The notes under the pieces are model-generated. The model saw only the letters and a list, made by a program, of their open reading frames with translations. It was not told the origin of the DNA and did not search any database. A program made the position numbers and the translations under genes. Of a stretch of DNA of 32,125 bases, positions 7,230 through 16,039 are shown one piece after another. Every line of letters starts with the position of its first letter. Position 1 is the first letter of the stretch. Source of the stretch: Erysipelotrichales bacterium (GTDB taxonomy: Bacteria; Bacillota_I; Bacilli_A; Acholeplasmatales; WRBM01); NCBI GenBank assembly GCA_009784525.1, contig WRBM01000022.1, positions 1-32,125 on the forward strand, in the 5' to 3' direction.

Positions 7230-9413
7230 ATGGAGTATATTAACGATGAATTAATTAAAAAAATAGCAGATGAACAAGGGATTAAAACTAATCAGGTTGT
7301 TGCTGTTTTAGAGCTTTTAAAGGAAGGTAATACCGTTCCTTTTATTGCTCGTTATCGGAAAGAAAAAACCGATGGTCTCGATGAAGAGGATATTAGAGCA
7401 ATCGAAAAAGCTTATGAGTATGGAGAACAGCTCAATAAGCGTAAAGAAGATGTTATCCGTTTAATTGATGAGAAAGGTCTTTTGACTGATGAATTAAGGG
7501 CTCAAATTGAAAACTCGACTAAGCTAGTAGAAATCGAGGATTTATACCGTCCTTTCAAAGAAAAGAAAAAGACTAAAGCGACAGAAGCAATTAAAAATGG
7601 TCTTGAACCACTTGCTAAGTTAATGTTAACTTTTCCGCTTGAAGGAACTTTAGAAAGCATCGCAATACCTTATATCAATGAAAATGTATTGACTTGGGAA
7701 GATGCCATTCAGGGAGCCAAATATATTATTGCGGAAATTATTAGTGATAATGCGGAGTATCGTAAACATTTACGTTTTGAAATGACTAAAGAAGGTTTAG
7801 TTGTTACAAAAATTAAGAAAAATGCTAAAGATGAACTTAAAACTTATGAGAATTACTATGAGTATCAAGAACGCATTAAAACTATTAAACCACATCGGAT
7901 TTTAGCCGTTAATAGAGCTGAAAATGAAAGTGTTGTTGGCGTTAGTATTTCTTACGAACAAGCCTTATTTAGTAAATATTTACAAAAACAAATTATCTTC
8001 AATCATAATTCATTTGTTGTATTAAGTATAGTTGAAGCAATCGATGACTCAATTAAGCGTTTGATTTATCCGTCTGTTGAAAGAGAAATCAGGGCTGAAC
8101 TGACTGAGGCAGCAGAAATCCAGGCAATTGAAATATTTTCAGTTAATCTAAAAAATTTGCTTTTAACACCACCGATGAAAGGTAAAGTCGTACTTGGTGT
8201 TGACCCAGCTTATCGGACGGGCTGTAAATTAGCTGTTGTCGATCAGACTGGTAAGGTTTTGGCTAAAGATGTTATTTATCCTCATGAGAAATATAAAGGT
8301 GAAAATCTTAGTCCGGAACGGGTTATAACTGCTAAAGATAAAGTTAAAAAAATGATTTCTAAGTTTAAAGTAGAAATTATTGCGATTGGTAATGGTACTG
8401 CAAGTCGGGAAACAGAAACATTTATTTCTAATATTATCAAAGAAATCAATGATAAAGTTTATTATCTGATTGTCAGTGAAGCAGGGGCTTCTGTTTATTC
8501 AGCTAGTGAATTAGCTAGAGAAGAATTTCCTGATTATGAAGTTGAAGAAAGAAGTGCTGTTAGTATTGCCAGACGTCTTCAGGATCCTTTAAGTGAATTA
8601 GTTAAAATCGATCCAAAGTCAATTGGTGTTGGTCAGTATCAGCATGATGTTACACAAAGTAAACTAACAGACTCATTAGACTTTGTTGTTCAAAATGCCG
8701 TAAATAGTGTTGGTGTTAATGCTAATACAGCATCAAAGGCGCTTTTACAGTATGTTTCTGGTCTTAATAAGGGTGTTGCGGAAAATCTTGTTAAATATCG
8801 TGATGATATCGGCGGCTTTAAAAATCGCCAACAACTGAAAAAAGTGCCAAAGTTAGGTAGTAAAACCTATGAGCAGGCTATTGGATTCTTAAGAATTCCA
8901 GAAGGTACAGAAGCTCTGGACATTACTTCAATTCACCCAGAGAGTTATGAAATTGCTAAAATGATTATGATTGATTTAAGTATTGCATCTGAAATGTTTG
9001 GAACGCAAGCAATTAAAGAAATAATCGATAAAGCAGATAAAAATCAGTTAATGACAAAATATAATATCGATAAATTTACGTTAAGTGATGTTTTAGATGC
9101 TTTTGCTAGCCCACTTCGTGATCCGCGAGATTCTTTAGATAAACCAATCTTAAGAAGCGATGTTTTAAACATTGAAGATTTACAGGAAGGTATGGAATTG
9201 CATGGAACTGTCCGCAATGTTGTTGATTTCGGGGCCTTTGTTGATTGTGGTTTGAAGAATGACGGGCTTGTTCATATCTCCAAAATCTCTAACAATTACA
9301 TCAAACATCCAAGTGATGTCTTAAGTGTTGGTGACTTAGTTAAGGTTTATGTTTTAAGCGTTGATGTAGCAAAACAAAAAGTTGGCTTAACGATGATTAA
9401 AAATTCTAATTAA
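7230..9413 (+). CDS. tex: RNA-binding transcription accessory protein Tex
   Basis: A full-length Tex homologue of 727 aa. Domain order: Tex-like N-terminal helical region (about 1-190, with the typical VPFIARYRKEKT block at about 36-47), a YqgF-like RNase H fold domain (about 320-450, starting VLGVDPAYRTG), helix-hairpin-helix repeats (about 480-560, including Y-R-D-D-I-G-G-F-K-N-R-Q-Q-L), and a C-terminal S1 domain (about 645-715, with GTVRNVVDFGAFVDCG). Tex binds nucleic acids and influences transcription and RNA turnover in several bacteria; the precise role differs by species. ATG 7230 follows AAGGA by 9 bases. It stands alone before the PFOR promoter. Confidence 0.95.
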   Translation: MEYINDELIKKIADEQGIKTNQVVAVLELLKEGNTVPFIARYRKEKTDGLDEEDIRAIEKAYEYGEQLNKRKEDVIRLIDEKGLLTDELRAQIENSTKLVEIEDLYRPFKEKKKTKATEAIKNGLEPLAKLMLTFPLEGTLESIAIPYINENVLTWEDAIQGAKYIIAEIISDNAEYRKHLRFEMTKEGLVVTKIKKNAKDELKTYENYYEYQERIKTIKPHRILAVNRAENESVVGVSISYEQALFSKYLQKQIIFNHNSFVVLSIVEAIDDSIKRLIYPSVEREIRAELTEAAEIQAIEIFSVNLKNLLLTPPMKGKVVLGVDPAYRTGCKLAVVDQTGKVLAKDVIYPHEKYKGENLSPERVITAKDKVKKMISKFKVEIIAIGNGTASRETETFISNIIKEINDKVYYLIVSEAGASVYSASELAREEFPDYEVEERSAVSIARRLQDPLSELVKIDPKSIGVGQYQHDVTQSKLTDSLDFVVQNAVNSVGVNANTASKALLQYVSGLNKGVAENLVKYRDDIGGFKNRQQLKKVPKLGSKTYEQAIGFLRIPEGTEALDITSIHPESYEIAKMIMIDLSIASEMFGTQAIKEIIDKADKNQLMTKYNIDKFTLSDVLDAFASPLRDPRDSLDKPILRSDVLNIEDLQEGMELHGTVRNVVDFGAFVDCGLKNDGLVHISKISNNYIKHPSDVLSVGDLVKVYVLSVDVAKQKVGLTMIKNSN

Positions 9414-9454
9414 ATAAAGATGAAAATGATTAGCGCTTTCTTTGTAGTTTTATC

Positions 9455-9483
9455 TTGAAATTTGTTGCGCAAAAGTATATAAT
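9455..9483 (+). promoter_or_regulatory. sigma-A promoter for the PFOR gene
   Basis: TTGAAA at 9455-9460 and TATAAT at 9478-9483 with a 17-base spacer, about 40 bases before the ATG. A good Shine-Dalgarno (AGGAGG) follows. A cre-like AGCGCT palindrome lies just upstream at 9432-9437. Confidence 0.75.
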
Positions 9484-9522
9484 ATTAATGTTGTGTAAAA
9501 ATACATTTATCTAGGAGGAAAC

Positions 9523-12500
9523 ATGAGTAAAAAAGTATTAAAATCAATGGATGGTAATGAAGCAGCAGCTTGGGCATCATATGCTTTTACCGAAGTAGCA
9601 GGGATTTATCCGATTACACCTTCTTCACCAATGGCGGAATATACTGACGAATGGGCTTCAAATGGAATGAAAAACCTATTCGGCATGCCAGTTAAAATTG
9701 TTGAAATGCAAAGTGAGGCTGGGGCAGCGGGAACTGTACATGGTTCTTTACAAGTCGGAGCTTTAACAACAACTTATACAGCAAGTCAGGGATTATTATT
9801 AAAAATTCCTAACATGTATAAGATTGCCGGTCAATTATTACCGGGTGTAGTTCATGTTAGTGCTAGAAGTCTTGCGGCACAAGCTTTATCAATCTTTGGT
9901 GACCACCAAGACGTTATGGCTTGTCGTCAGACAGGTTTTGCGATGCTTGCGACTGGTTCAGTCCAGGAAGTTATGGATTTAGGTGGGGTTGCTCACTTAG
10001 CTGCAATCAAAGGAAGAGTTCCGTTCTTACATTTCTTTGATGGTTTCCGTACTTCGCATGAAGTTAATACAATTGAAGTAATGGATTATAAAGTATTTGA
10101 TCGCTTATTAGACAAAAAAGCAGTAGAAGCCTTCAGAAAAAATGCTTTGAATCCAAATTCACCAAAAACTCGTGGTTCGGCACAGAACGATGACGTTTAT
10201 TTCCAAACAAGAGAACTTCAAAATACTTTCTATGAAGCAATTCCGGATATTGTTGCGAAATATATGAAAGAAATTTCTAAAGTAACAGGCAGAAATTATG
10301 CGCCATTTGTTTATTATGGTGCACCTGATGCGACTGATGTTGTTATCGCGATGGGTTCTTCAACAGAAGCTATCAGAGAAACAGTTGATTACTTAGTTGC
10401 TAAAGGTAAAAAAGTCGGATTACTTGCCGTTCATTTATATCGTCCGTTTTCGATTAAGTATTTTCTTGAGCAATTACCAAAAACTGTTAAGAAAATTGCT
10501 GTTCTTGACCGTACTATTGAGCAAGGTTCAATTGGAGAACCATTATTCCTTGATGTTAAAGCAGTTTTCTATGGTAAAGAAAATGCACCTAAAATTATCG
10601 GTGGTCGTTATGGATTAAGTAGTAAAGATACTACACCTTCAATGATTAATGCAGTATTTGCTAATCTTGCTGGCGAAATGAAAGATGGCTTCACTGTTGG
10701 TATTATCGATGACGTTACTTTCAAATCTTTAGATGTTAAAGAAATTATCGATGTTTGTGATCCAGATACTACAGAATTATTATTCTTTGGATTAGGTTCT
10801 GACGGAACAGTTGGTGCTAGTAAAAATACAATCAAAATCATTGGAGAAAATACTAGTCTTCGTGGACAAGCTTATTCTTCATATGACTCTAAAAAATCTG
10901 GTGGTGTAACAAGAATGCACCTACGTTTCGGTAAAAATCCGATTCGTTCAACTTACTTAGTTGGTCAGCCGCATTTCGTTTCTTGTTCAACTGACTCATA
11001 TCTTGATAAATACGATATGATCAAAGGACTTCGTAATGGCGGAACGTTCTTACTTAATACAGTTGTAAAACCAGAAGATATCGAAGCATTCCTTCCTAAT
11101 AAAGTTAAAAAACAACTTGCTGAGAAAAACGCAAAATTATATATCATCAACGCTGTTGATTTAGCAGCTAAAATTGGTTTAGGAAGAAGAATTAATACTA
11201 TTATGCAAAGTGCTTTCTTCCAGTTAAGCGAACAAATCATGCCTTATGCCGAAGCTAATAAACTAATGAAAGTATATGCTGAAAAAGCTTATGCTAGAAA
11301 AGGTGAAAAAGTTGTTCAGCAAAACTATGATGCGATTGATGCCGGTAAAGATGGTTTAGTAAAAATTGAAGTTAAAAAAGAATGGGCTAAGCTTACTGTA
11401 GAAGCTAAAGCTAAAAAAGTTGGTCCGGATTTTGTTAAGAATATCGCTTCTGTCGTTAACGCGATTGAAGGTGATACATTACCAATGAGCGTCTTCAAAA
11501 AATACGATGATGGTCATATGGTTAATGGATCTTCAGCTTATGAAAAACGCGGAATCGCTAATGAAGTTCCAGTTTGGGTTGAACACAACTGTATCCAATG
11601 TAATCAATGTGCATTTGTCTGCCCTCACTCTTGTATCCGTCCGTTTTTAGTATCAGAAGAAGAGGCTAAGAAAGCTCCTAAAGGTTCTACTTACTTAAAG
11701 CCAATTGGTAAAGGTTTAGAGAACCATCAATATACTTTACAAGTTTCTACATTAGACTGTACAGGTTGTGCTGTTTGTTATAATGTATGTCCGGCTCCTA
11801 AAGGTAAAGCTTTAGAGTTAAAACCAATCCATGGTGAATTAGCTAAAGGTTCACAACAAGTTGCGGATTACTTCTATAACAATGTTTCTTATAAAACAGA
11901 ACTTACAGGTACTGCAAACGTTAAAAATTCACAGTTCGCTCAGCCTTTATTTGAGTTCTCTGGCGCTTGTGCGGGTTGTGGAGAAACAATTTACATCAAA
12001 CTCTTAACACAATTATTTGGTGATCGCGTAATGATTGCTAACGCTACAGGTTGTACTTCAATCTATGGTGGATCTTACCCAGCTACGCCATTTACAACTA
12101 ACAAAGAAGGACGCGGACCTGCTTGGGCAAATTCATTATTTGAAGATAATGCCGAGTTTGGATTCGGAATGCAATTAGCTTTCGAAACAATCCGTGATCG
12201 TATCCAGACAATCATGAGCGATAATCTTGATAAAATGCCAGCTGACTTAAAAGCGGCTTGCCAAAACTGGATTAAAGTTCGTAATTTTGGTGAAGAGTGT
12301 AATGCGGCTACTAAAGTACTTATTTCAGCTTTAGAAGGCGTTAAAGAAGAATACGCTAAAACTTTACTTGATTTAAAACAATACTTTATCAAACTTTCTC
12401 CGTGGATTATTGGTGGAGATGGTTGGGCTTATGACATCGGTTATGGTGGATTAGACCATGTTATCGCTAATAATCTTGATGTTAATATCTTAGTTGTTGA

Positions 12501-13065
12501 TACAGAGGTTTATTCTAACACTGGTGGTCAGTCTTCAAAAGCTGCCCGTGAAGGATCTATCGCTAAATTTACAGCTTCAGGTAAAGCTGACAAGAAAAAA
12601 GATTTAGCAGCAATTGCGATGAGTTATGGGCATGTTTATGTTGGACAAGTTTGTCATGGAGCAAGCCAAGCGCAAATGTTAAAAGTCTTCAAAGAAGCTG
12701 AAGAGTTTAAAGGACCATCAATCATTATTGCTTACTCACCTTGTATCGCTCATGGAGCAAAAGGTGGAATGGAGTATTCTCACGAACAGTCTAAATTAGC
12801 TAACCAATGTGGATACTGGCCGATTTTCCGTTATGACCCTCGTCTTGAGCCACAAGGGAAAAATCCTTTCCAACTTGATGATGCTAAAGCGCCAAATTGG
12901 GATAAATATCGTGATTTATTGATGAGTGAATCTCGCTACTCACAATTACATATTATTAATCCTGATCATGCGGAAGAATTATTGGAAGCGAACATGAAAG
13001 ATGCGCGTAGACGTTACAAAATGTACTTACGTTACCAAGCAATGGATTTCTCTAACATCGAATAA
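9523..13065 (+). CDS. nifJ: pyruvate:ferredoxin (flavodoxin) oxidoreductase, homodimeric type
   Basis: Oxidises pyruvate with CoA to acetyl-CoA and CO2, passing electrons to ferredoxin; a core enzyme of anaerobic fermentation. The 1180 aa length is that of the single-chain form with all domains fused. The N-terminal TPP pyrimidine domain starts with YPITPSSPMAE. Two ferredoxin-type 4Fe-4S sites are complete: Cys690/693/696/700 and Cys746/749/752/756. The proximal cluster ligands near TPP are Cys816, Cys819, Cys844 and Cys1074, spaced as in the Desulfovibrio enzyme. The TPP/Mg site is seen in GGDGWAYDIGYGG and the following VYSNTGGQSS block. It has its own promoter and terminator, so it is a monocistronic, probably highly expressed gene. 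Confidence 0.98.
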   Translation: MSKKVLKSMDGNEAAAWASYAFTEVAGIYPITPSSPMAEYTDEWASNGMKNLFGMPVKIVEMQSEAGAAGTVHGSLQVGALTTTYTASQGLLLKIPNMYKIAGQLLPGVVHVSARSLAAQALSIFGDHQDVMACRQTGFAMLATGSVQEVMDLGGVAHLAAIKGRVPFLHFFDGFRTSHEVNTIEVMDYKVFDRLLDKKAVEAFRKNALNPNSPKTRGSAQNDDVYFQTRELQNTFYEAIPDIVAKYMKEISKVTGRNYAPFVYYGAPDATDVVIAMGSSTEAIRETVDYLVAKGKKVGLLAVHLYRPFSIKYFLEQLPKTVKKIAVLDRTIEQGSIGEPLFLDVKAVFYGKENAPKIIGGRYGLSSKDTTPSMINAVFANLAGEMKDGFTVGIIDDVTFKSLDVKEIIDVCDPDTTELLFFGLGSDGTVGASKNTIKIIGENTSLRGQAYSSYDSKKSGGVTRMHLRFGKNPIRSTYLVGQPHFVSCSTDSYLDKYDMIKGLRNGGTFLLNTVVKPEDIEAFLPNKVKKQLAEKNAKLYIINAVDLAAKIGLGRRINTIMQSAFFQLSEQIMPYAEANKLMKVYAEKAYARKGEKVVQQNYDAIDAGKDGLVKIEVKKEWAKLTVEAKAKKVGPDFVKNIASVVNAIEGDTLPMSVFKKYDDGHMVNGSSAYEKRGIANEVPVWVEHNCIQCNQCAFVCPHSCIRPFLVSEEEAKKAPKGSTYLKPIGKGLENHQYTLQVSTLDCTGCAVCYNVCPAPKGKALELKPIHGELAKGSQQVADYFYNNVSYKTELTGTANVKNSQFAQPLFEFSGACAGCGETIYIKLLTQLFGDRVMIANATGCTSIYGGSYPATPFTTNKEGRGPAWANSLFEDNAEFGFGMQLAFETIRDRIQTIMSDNLDKMPADLKAACQNWIKVRNFGEECNAATKVLISALEGVKEEYAKTLLDLKQYFIKLSPWIIGGDGWAYDIGYGGLDHVIANNLDVNILVVDTEVYSNTGGQSSKAAREGSIAKFTASGKADKKKDLAAIAMSYGHVYVGQVCHGASQAQMLKVFKEAEEFKGPSIIIAYSPCIAHGAKGGMEYSHEQSKLANQCGYWPIFRYDPRLEPQGKNPFQLDDAKAPNWDKYRDLLMSESRYSQLHIINPDHAEELLEANMKDARRRYKMYLRYQAMDFSNIE

Positions 13066-13071
13066 ATTTTT

Positions 13072-13106
13072 AAAAACAGCCGAAATTAATTTTAAGGCTG
13101 TTTTTT
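13072..13106 (+). terminator. intrinsic terminator after PFOR
   Basis: AAAAACAGCC (13072-13081) pairs perfectly with GGCTGTTTTT (13096-13105) around a 14-base loop; the 3' arm supplies the T-run. Confidence 0.9.
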
Positions 13107-13156
13107 AACTATTTTTTGCGAAAATAAAAAAAATATAGTTGATTTTAAAATATTTG

Positions 13157-13165
13157 TGATATAAT
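13157..13165 (+). promoter_or_regulatory. extended -10 promoter for rpmG-secE-nusG
   Basis: TGATATAAT is a perfect -10 with a TGn extension. A weak -35-like AGTTGA lies at 13137-13142 with a 17-base spacer. The start of transcription would be about 13172, giving a leader of under 30 bases. Confidence 0.65.
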
Positions 13166-13198
13166 ATTATATGTCACTTTGAGGGTGTTTTTTTAATT

Positions 13199-13345
13199 AT
13201 GAAAAGTAAAATTATTTTAATATGCGAAGTTTGTCTTTCCAGGAATTACACTAAACAAAAAAGTAATGACTCGCTCAAGCGTCTGGAAATCAAAAAATTC
13301 TGCAAGACTTGCAATAAGCACACAGTGCATAAGGAAAGCAAGTAA
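13199..13345 (+). CDS. rpmG: 50S ribosomal protein L33
   Basis: A 48 aa protein: it begins [12 protein letters not shown], contains R-N-Y-T-K-Q-K, and ends [16 protein letters not shown]. This is L33 of the large ribosomal subunit. Both zinc-ribbon Cys pairs are present (Cys9/Cys12 and Cys35/Cys38), so it is the zinc-binding (C+) form. GAGGGTG lies about 11 bases before the ATG. Its position directly upstream of secE-nusG is the standard order in Bacillota. The gene ends 29 bases before secE. Confidence 0.93.
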   Translation: MKSKIILICEVCLSRNYTKQKSNDSLKRLEIKKFCKTCNKHTVHKESK

Positions 13346-13374
13346 TCCGTTAATAAGCATAGGAGGCTTTAACA

Positions 13375-13791
13375 ATGGCAATAAAAGAAAAACCAGATAC
13401 AAAACAAAACAAATTGCTGGAAATATTAGGTAAGGAATATAAATGGGAAAACTATTTACTTTTAGTAGTTGCGCTTGTTGCTTTAGCTTTGGCAAGTATG
13501 ATTTTGCTTGGCGAGCTAGTTCCAAACGTTGATTTTCCGATTATTGGTTCTTATCCAAATTTATTTGCGTGGGTTCTGATGGGAGTTTCCGTATTTGGCT
13601 TATTATTGGTTTTAATTCCTTTTTTAAAGCCAGTTTATCCAGAGTTTGCAAAAATTACCTGGGCTTCAAAAAAAGAATTTATTGATAACTCAATTCGTGT
13701 TTTTGTCTTTATAATTATCCTTGCAATTTTCTTCTTATTGTCTGACATCTTAATCCGTGCTGTTGTGGATGCTATCGGGTGGCGCTCGTGA
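13375..13791 (+). CDS. secE: protein translocase subunit SecE (three-segment form)
   Basis: SecE is the clamp subunit of the SecYEG translocon. The conserved C-terminal part is clear: PEFAKITWASKKEF, the amphipathic helix before the last membrane segment (about 109-131). The protein is 138 aa rather than the about 60 aa common in Bacillota, because two more membrane segments precede it (about 27-46 and 63-84), a layout like that of E. coli SecE. AGGAGG sits 8 bases before the ATG. The stop TGA overlaps the nusG start GTG (GTGA), so the two are probably coupled in translation. Confidence 0.93.
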   Translation: MAIKEKPDTKQNKLLEILGKEYKWENYLLLVVALVALALASMILLGELVPNVDFPIIGSYPNLFAWVLMGVSVFGLLLVLIPFLKPVYPEFAKITWASKKEFIDNSIRVFVFIIILAIFFLLSDILIRAVVDAIGWRS

Positions 13792-14327
13792 GTAATCAGC
13801 GTCGCTGGTATATAGTTCAGACTTATTCGGGATTAGAAAACTCAGTTAAAGATGATTTATCACGTCGAATTGAAAGCATGGGTATGAGTAATCTAATATT
13901 TGAAATTGTTATTCCTGAAGAAAGTTATGTCGAAGTTAAAGCTGACGGAACGCAAAAAGATAAAGTTCGTAAAATGTTTCCAGGATATTTATTTGTAGAA
14001 ATGATTGTTACAGAAGAATCTTGGTTTATTGTCCGTAATACTCCAAAAGTTACTGGATTTCTTGGTTCGAGTGGTGGTGGTACAAAACCGGTGCCTTTAC
14101 CGCCAGAAGAAATTAATGCAGTATTGGAGAAAATCGGCATGCTAGTTAAGCCAATTTATGATTTTCCGGTTGGTTCGCAACTTAGAATTATTGAAGGACC
14201 ATTTAATGGTCAGATAGGTGAAGTTGTCAGTGTTTCACAGGAGAAGCAGTTAGTTACTGTTTTAATTGAAATGTTTGGACGTCGCACTCCATCTGATTTT
14301 GGTTTCCTGCAAGTAGAAAAAATCTAA
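13788..14327 (+). CDS. nusG: transcription termination/antitermination protein NusG
   Basis: NusG binds the RNA polymerase clamp and modulates pausing and, in some species, Rho or ribosome coupling. The 179 aa protein starts MSNQRRWYIVQTYSGLENSV, the usual NusG opening; the NGN domain spans about 1-115 and ends in a loop with the LGSSGGGTKPVPL segment, followed by the KOW domain (about 125-179, IIEGPFNGQIGEV). I chose GTG 13788, which overlaps the secE stop by 4 bases and matches homologue N-termini; a GTG at 13779 is also in frame but would add three residues within secE. A terminator follows at 14331. Confidence 0.95.
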   Translation: MSNQRRWYIVQTYSGLENSVKDDLSRRIESMGMSNLIFEIVIPEESYVEVKADGTQKDKVRKMFPGYLFVEMIVTEESWFIVRNTPKVTGFLGSSGGGTKPVPLPPEEINAVLEKIGMLVKPIYDFPVGSQLRIIEGPFNGQIGEVVSVSQEKQLVTVLIEMFGRRTPSDFGFLQVEKI

Positions 14328-14330
14328 AAT

Positions 14331-14367
14331 AAACCGTAAATTTGGATAACCATTTTTACGGTTTTTA
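14331..14367 (+). terminator. intrinsic terminator after nusG
   Basis: AAACCGTAAA (14331-14340) pairs with TTTACGGTTT (14355-14364), followed by more T. It ends the rpmG-secE-nusG unit, although the next gene has its Shine-Dalgarno only about 20 bases further on. Confidence 0.85.
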
Positions 14368-14396
14368 TTTCGAAAATAACAAAAGAGGTGCTTTTT

Positions 14397-14933
14397 ATGA
14401 AAAACTCAAAATGGTTAGTAGTTAAAGAGATGTTATTCGCCTATCTGGCAGTTTCTAAAATTTTCTACTGGTTAAATTATTTCGCTGATATGCAAGTCGG
14501 AGAAACTGGTGGCGCTATTTTAGAAAGAATTCTAAATCAGGATATCATAATAATTGCGAGTGTAATTATTTTCTTTTTTTTGGAAAAATTTATTTACATG
14601 AAAAAGAATTCCAAATATGATAATATCATCACAACTATCAAGCTTTATAGCGCAGCTTATATTGCTTTAATTGGCTTTTTGTATCTTTATTTATTGATTT
14701 TAAGTTTGTTTTTGCCAATTGAGTTTCCAGATTTTTGGACAACAGTTGGCTCCAGTATGCTCGGTTTTGTGGTTATTGCTTTTCTTTTAAATATAAAATA
14801 CGCATTGAAATTCAAAAAAGTTGAAGACAAGAATATTGACGATAAACTAACAATGCTTGAGGTCTTATTAAAAGATGGGATCTTAAATCAGGAGGAGTTT
14901 AATCAAAAGAAGAAAATGTTACAAACAGTATAG
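14397..14933 (+). CDS. membrane protein with C-terminal SHOCT-like tail
   Basis: A 178 aa protein with about four membrane segments (roughly 10-28, 45-62, 75-105 and 115-135) followed by a cytoplasmic tail. The tail (last about 30 residues, with L-x-x-L-L-K-D-G-I-L-N-Q-E-E-F-N-Q-K-K) matches the SHOCT pattern, a short C-terminal oligomerisation or interaction motif found on many unrelated proteins. The membrane part is not recognised. ATG 14397 has GAGGTG 6 bases upstream. It lies just past the nusG terminator with no room for an obvious promoter, so it is probably read through from nusG. It is one of four genes that interrupt the nusG-rplK order. Confidence 0.75.
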   Translation: MKNSKWLVVKEMLFAYLAVSKIFYWLNYFADMQVGETGGAILERILNQDIIIIASVIIFFFLEKFIYMKKNSKYDNIITTIKLYSAAYIALIGFLYLYLLILSLFLPIEFPDFWTTVGSSMLGFVVIAFLLNIKYALKFKKVEDKNIDDKLTMLEVLLKDGILNQEEFNQKKKMLQTV

Positions 14934-15091
14934 TCAAGCAATGGAAACTATCTATTAGTTTTTTGATAGAAGTACATTTATGACCTTGAAAAGTTTCTAT
15001 GATCAGTAAAAATATTAAAGAATATTTCTTGAAAAAGCGAAAGTATTTTGATGTCCAAAATAAAATTTCTCGCAAAAGTATCTGTCTTTTC

Positions 15092-15120
15092 TTGACAAAG
15101 AGTTCTTTTCATTATAAAAT
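15092..15120 (+). promoter_or_regulatory. sigma-A promoter for the degV gene
   Basis: Perfect TTGACA at 15092-15097 and TAAAAT at 15115-15120, 17-base spacer, about 40 bases before the ATG. Confidence 0.75.
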
Positions 15121-15161
15121 TATAATATAATGCTTTTGATAAGCAAAAAAAGGGGAAAACA

Positions 15162-15998
15162 ATGATACGAATTCTAACTGATAGTTCTTCAGGCTTTACT
15201 TTAGACGAGGTAAAGAAATACAATATTGAAATGATGTATATACCAATTAATTTTGATGGTACTGAATATTTGGATCAAAAAGAACTCTCTACAGATGAAT
15301 TTTATGTAAAACTTACTACAAGTAAAAACTTACCAAAGACCTCAGCGATAAATCAAATTTTATTTGAGGATGTATTTAGTGAAGCTAAAGCAAAAGGCGA
15401 TGAATTAATTGTCTTGTCACTTGCTAAAGAACTTTCAATTACTTATGATCAAGCTGTAAGAGCAAAAGAAGCAGTAGGCTACGATAAGATTCATTTAATC
15501 GACACTAGCGCTGTTGCGCCGGCTTTGATTGCACTTGTCTTAGAGGCAGTTCGGATGCGTGATGAAAAGAAATCCGCAAAAGAAATTGTTACTGAAGTGG
15601 AAAAGCTTGTAAAAAGAGTTAACTTATATGCCTATGTTGATACATTAAAATATTTACGTGCTGGCGGCCGTATATCAGGTGCTTCAGCGATGATTGGTAC
15701 GATGTTAAGCATTAAACCACATTTATATATGATTAATGGTAAATTAGAAAGTTACGCCAAAAGCCGTGGCCTGAAAAAAGCGCAGGCACACTTATTATCA
15801 CAATTAAAAGAACAACCTGTTGATTTTTCGATGCCTATTTATTTTGCACATACAAATAATGTCGCAGAATGTGATAAGCTAAAGCAAGAGGCAATCGCAG
15901 AACATAAATTCGCAGATACTGGTACTTGGGCTATCTCCGCAACCGTAGCAACACATGCAGGACCTGGGGCCGTAGCTATTGTCTTCTTCACTAAATAA
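15162..15998 (+). CDS. DegV family protein, fatty-acid-binding (FakB-like)
   Basis: A 278 aa DegV-fold protein. In Bacillota such proteins (FakB) hold a fatty acid while FakA phosphorylates it, feeding exogenous fatty acids into phospholipid synthesis. Family marks are the start IRILTDSSSGF, the LPKTSAI block at about 64-70 (the Thr-Ser of the fatty-acid carboxylate site), the Y-V-D-T-L-K-Y-L-R-A-G-G-R-I block at about 158-171, and the KPHLYMINGKLE region. No FakA kinase is in the window, so the assignment rests on the family. It has its own promoter and a bidirectional terminator shared with the convergent XRE gene. Confidence 0.93.
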   Translation: MIRILTDSSSGFTLDEVKKYNIEMMYIPINFDGTEYLDQKELSTDEFYVKLTTSKNLPKTSAINQILFEDVFSEAKAKGDELIVLSLAKELSITYDQAVRAKEAVGYDKIHLIDTSAVAPALIALVLEAVRMRDEKKSAKEIVTEVEKLVKRVNLYAYVDTLKYLRAGGRISGASAMIGTMLSIKPHLYMINGKLESYAKSRGLKKAQAHLLSQLKEQPVDFSMPIYFAHTNNVAECDKLKQEAIAEHKFADTGTWAISATVATHAGPGAVAIVFFTK

Positions 15999-16004
15999 TA
16001 AGTA

Positions 16005-16032
16005 AAAAGGATGAGATTGCTTTCATCCTTTT
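16005..16032. terminator. bidirectional terminator between degV and the XRE gene
   Basis: AAAAGGATGA (16005-16014) pairs perfectly with TCATCCTTTT (16023-16032) around an 8-base loop. A/T-runs on both sides let it serve the convergent genes on either strand. Confidence 0.85.
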
Positions 16033-16039
16033 GTTTTCT

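Noticed and set aside
9489-9508. A Rex-operator-like TTGTGTAAA in the PFOR leader.
   Set aside because: Only one half-site is present; the other half does not match the palindrome.
10608-12392. Several open frames opposite the PFOR gene.
   Set aside because: They are antisense to a fully conserved protein and lack ribosome-binding sites.
13217-13525. A 102-codon minus-strand frame over rpmG and the start of secE.
   Set aside because: Both plus-strand genes are clearly real; this is a shadow with hydrophobic residues from the secE complement.
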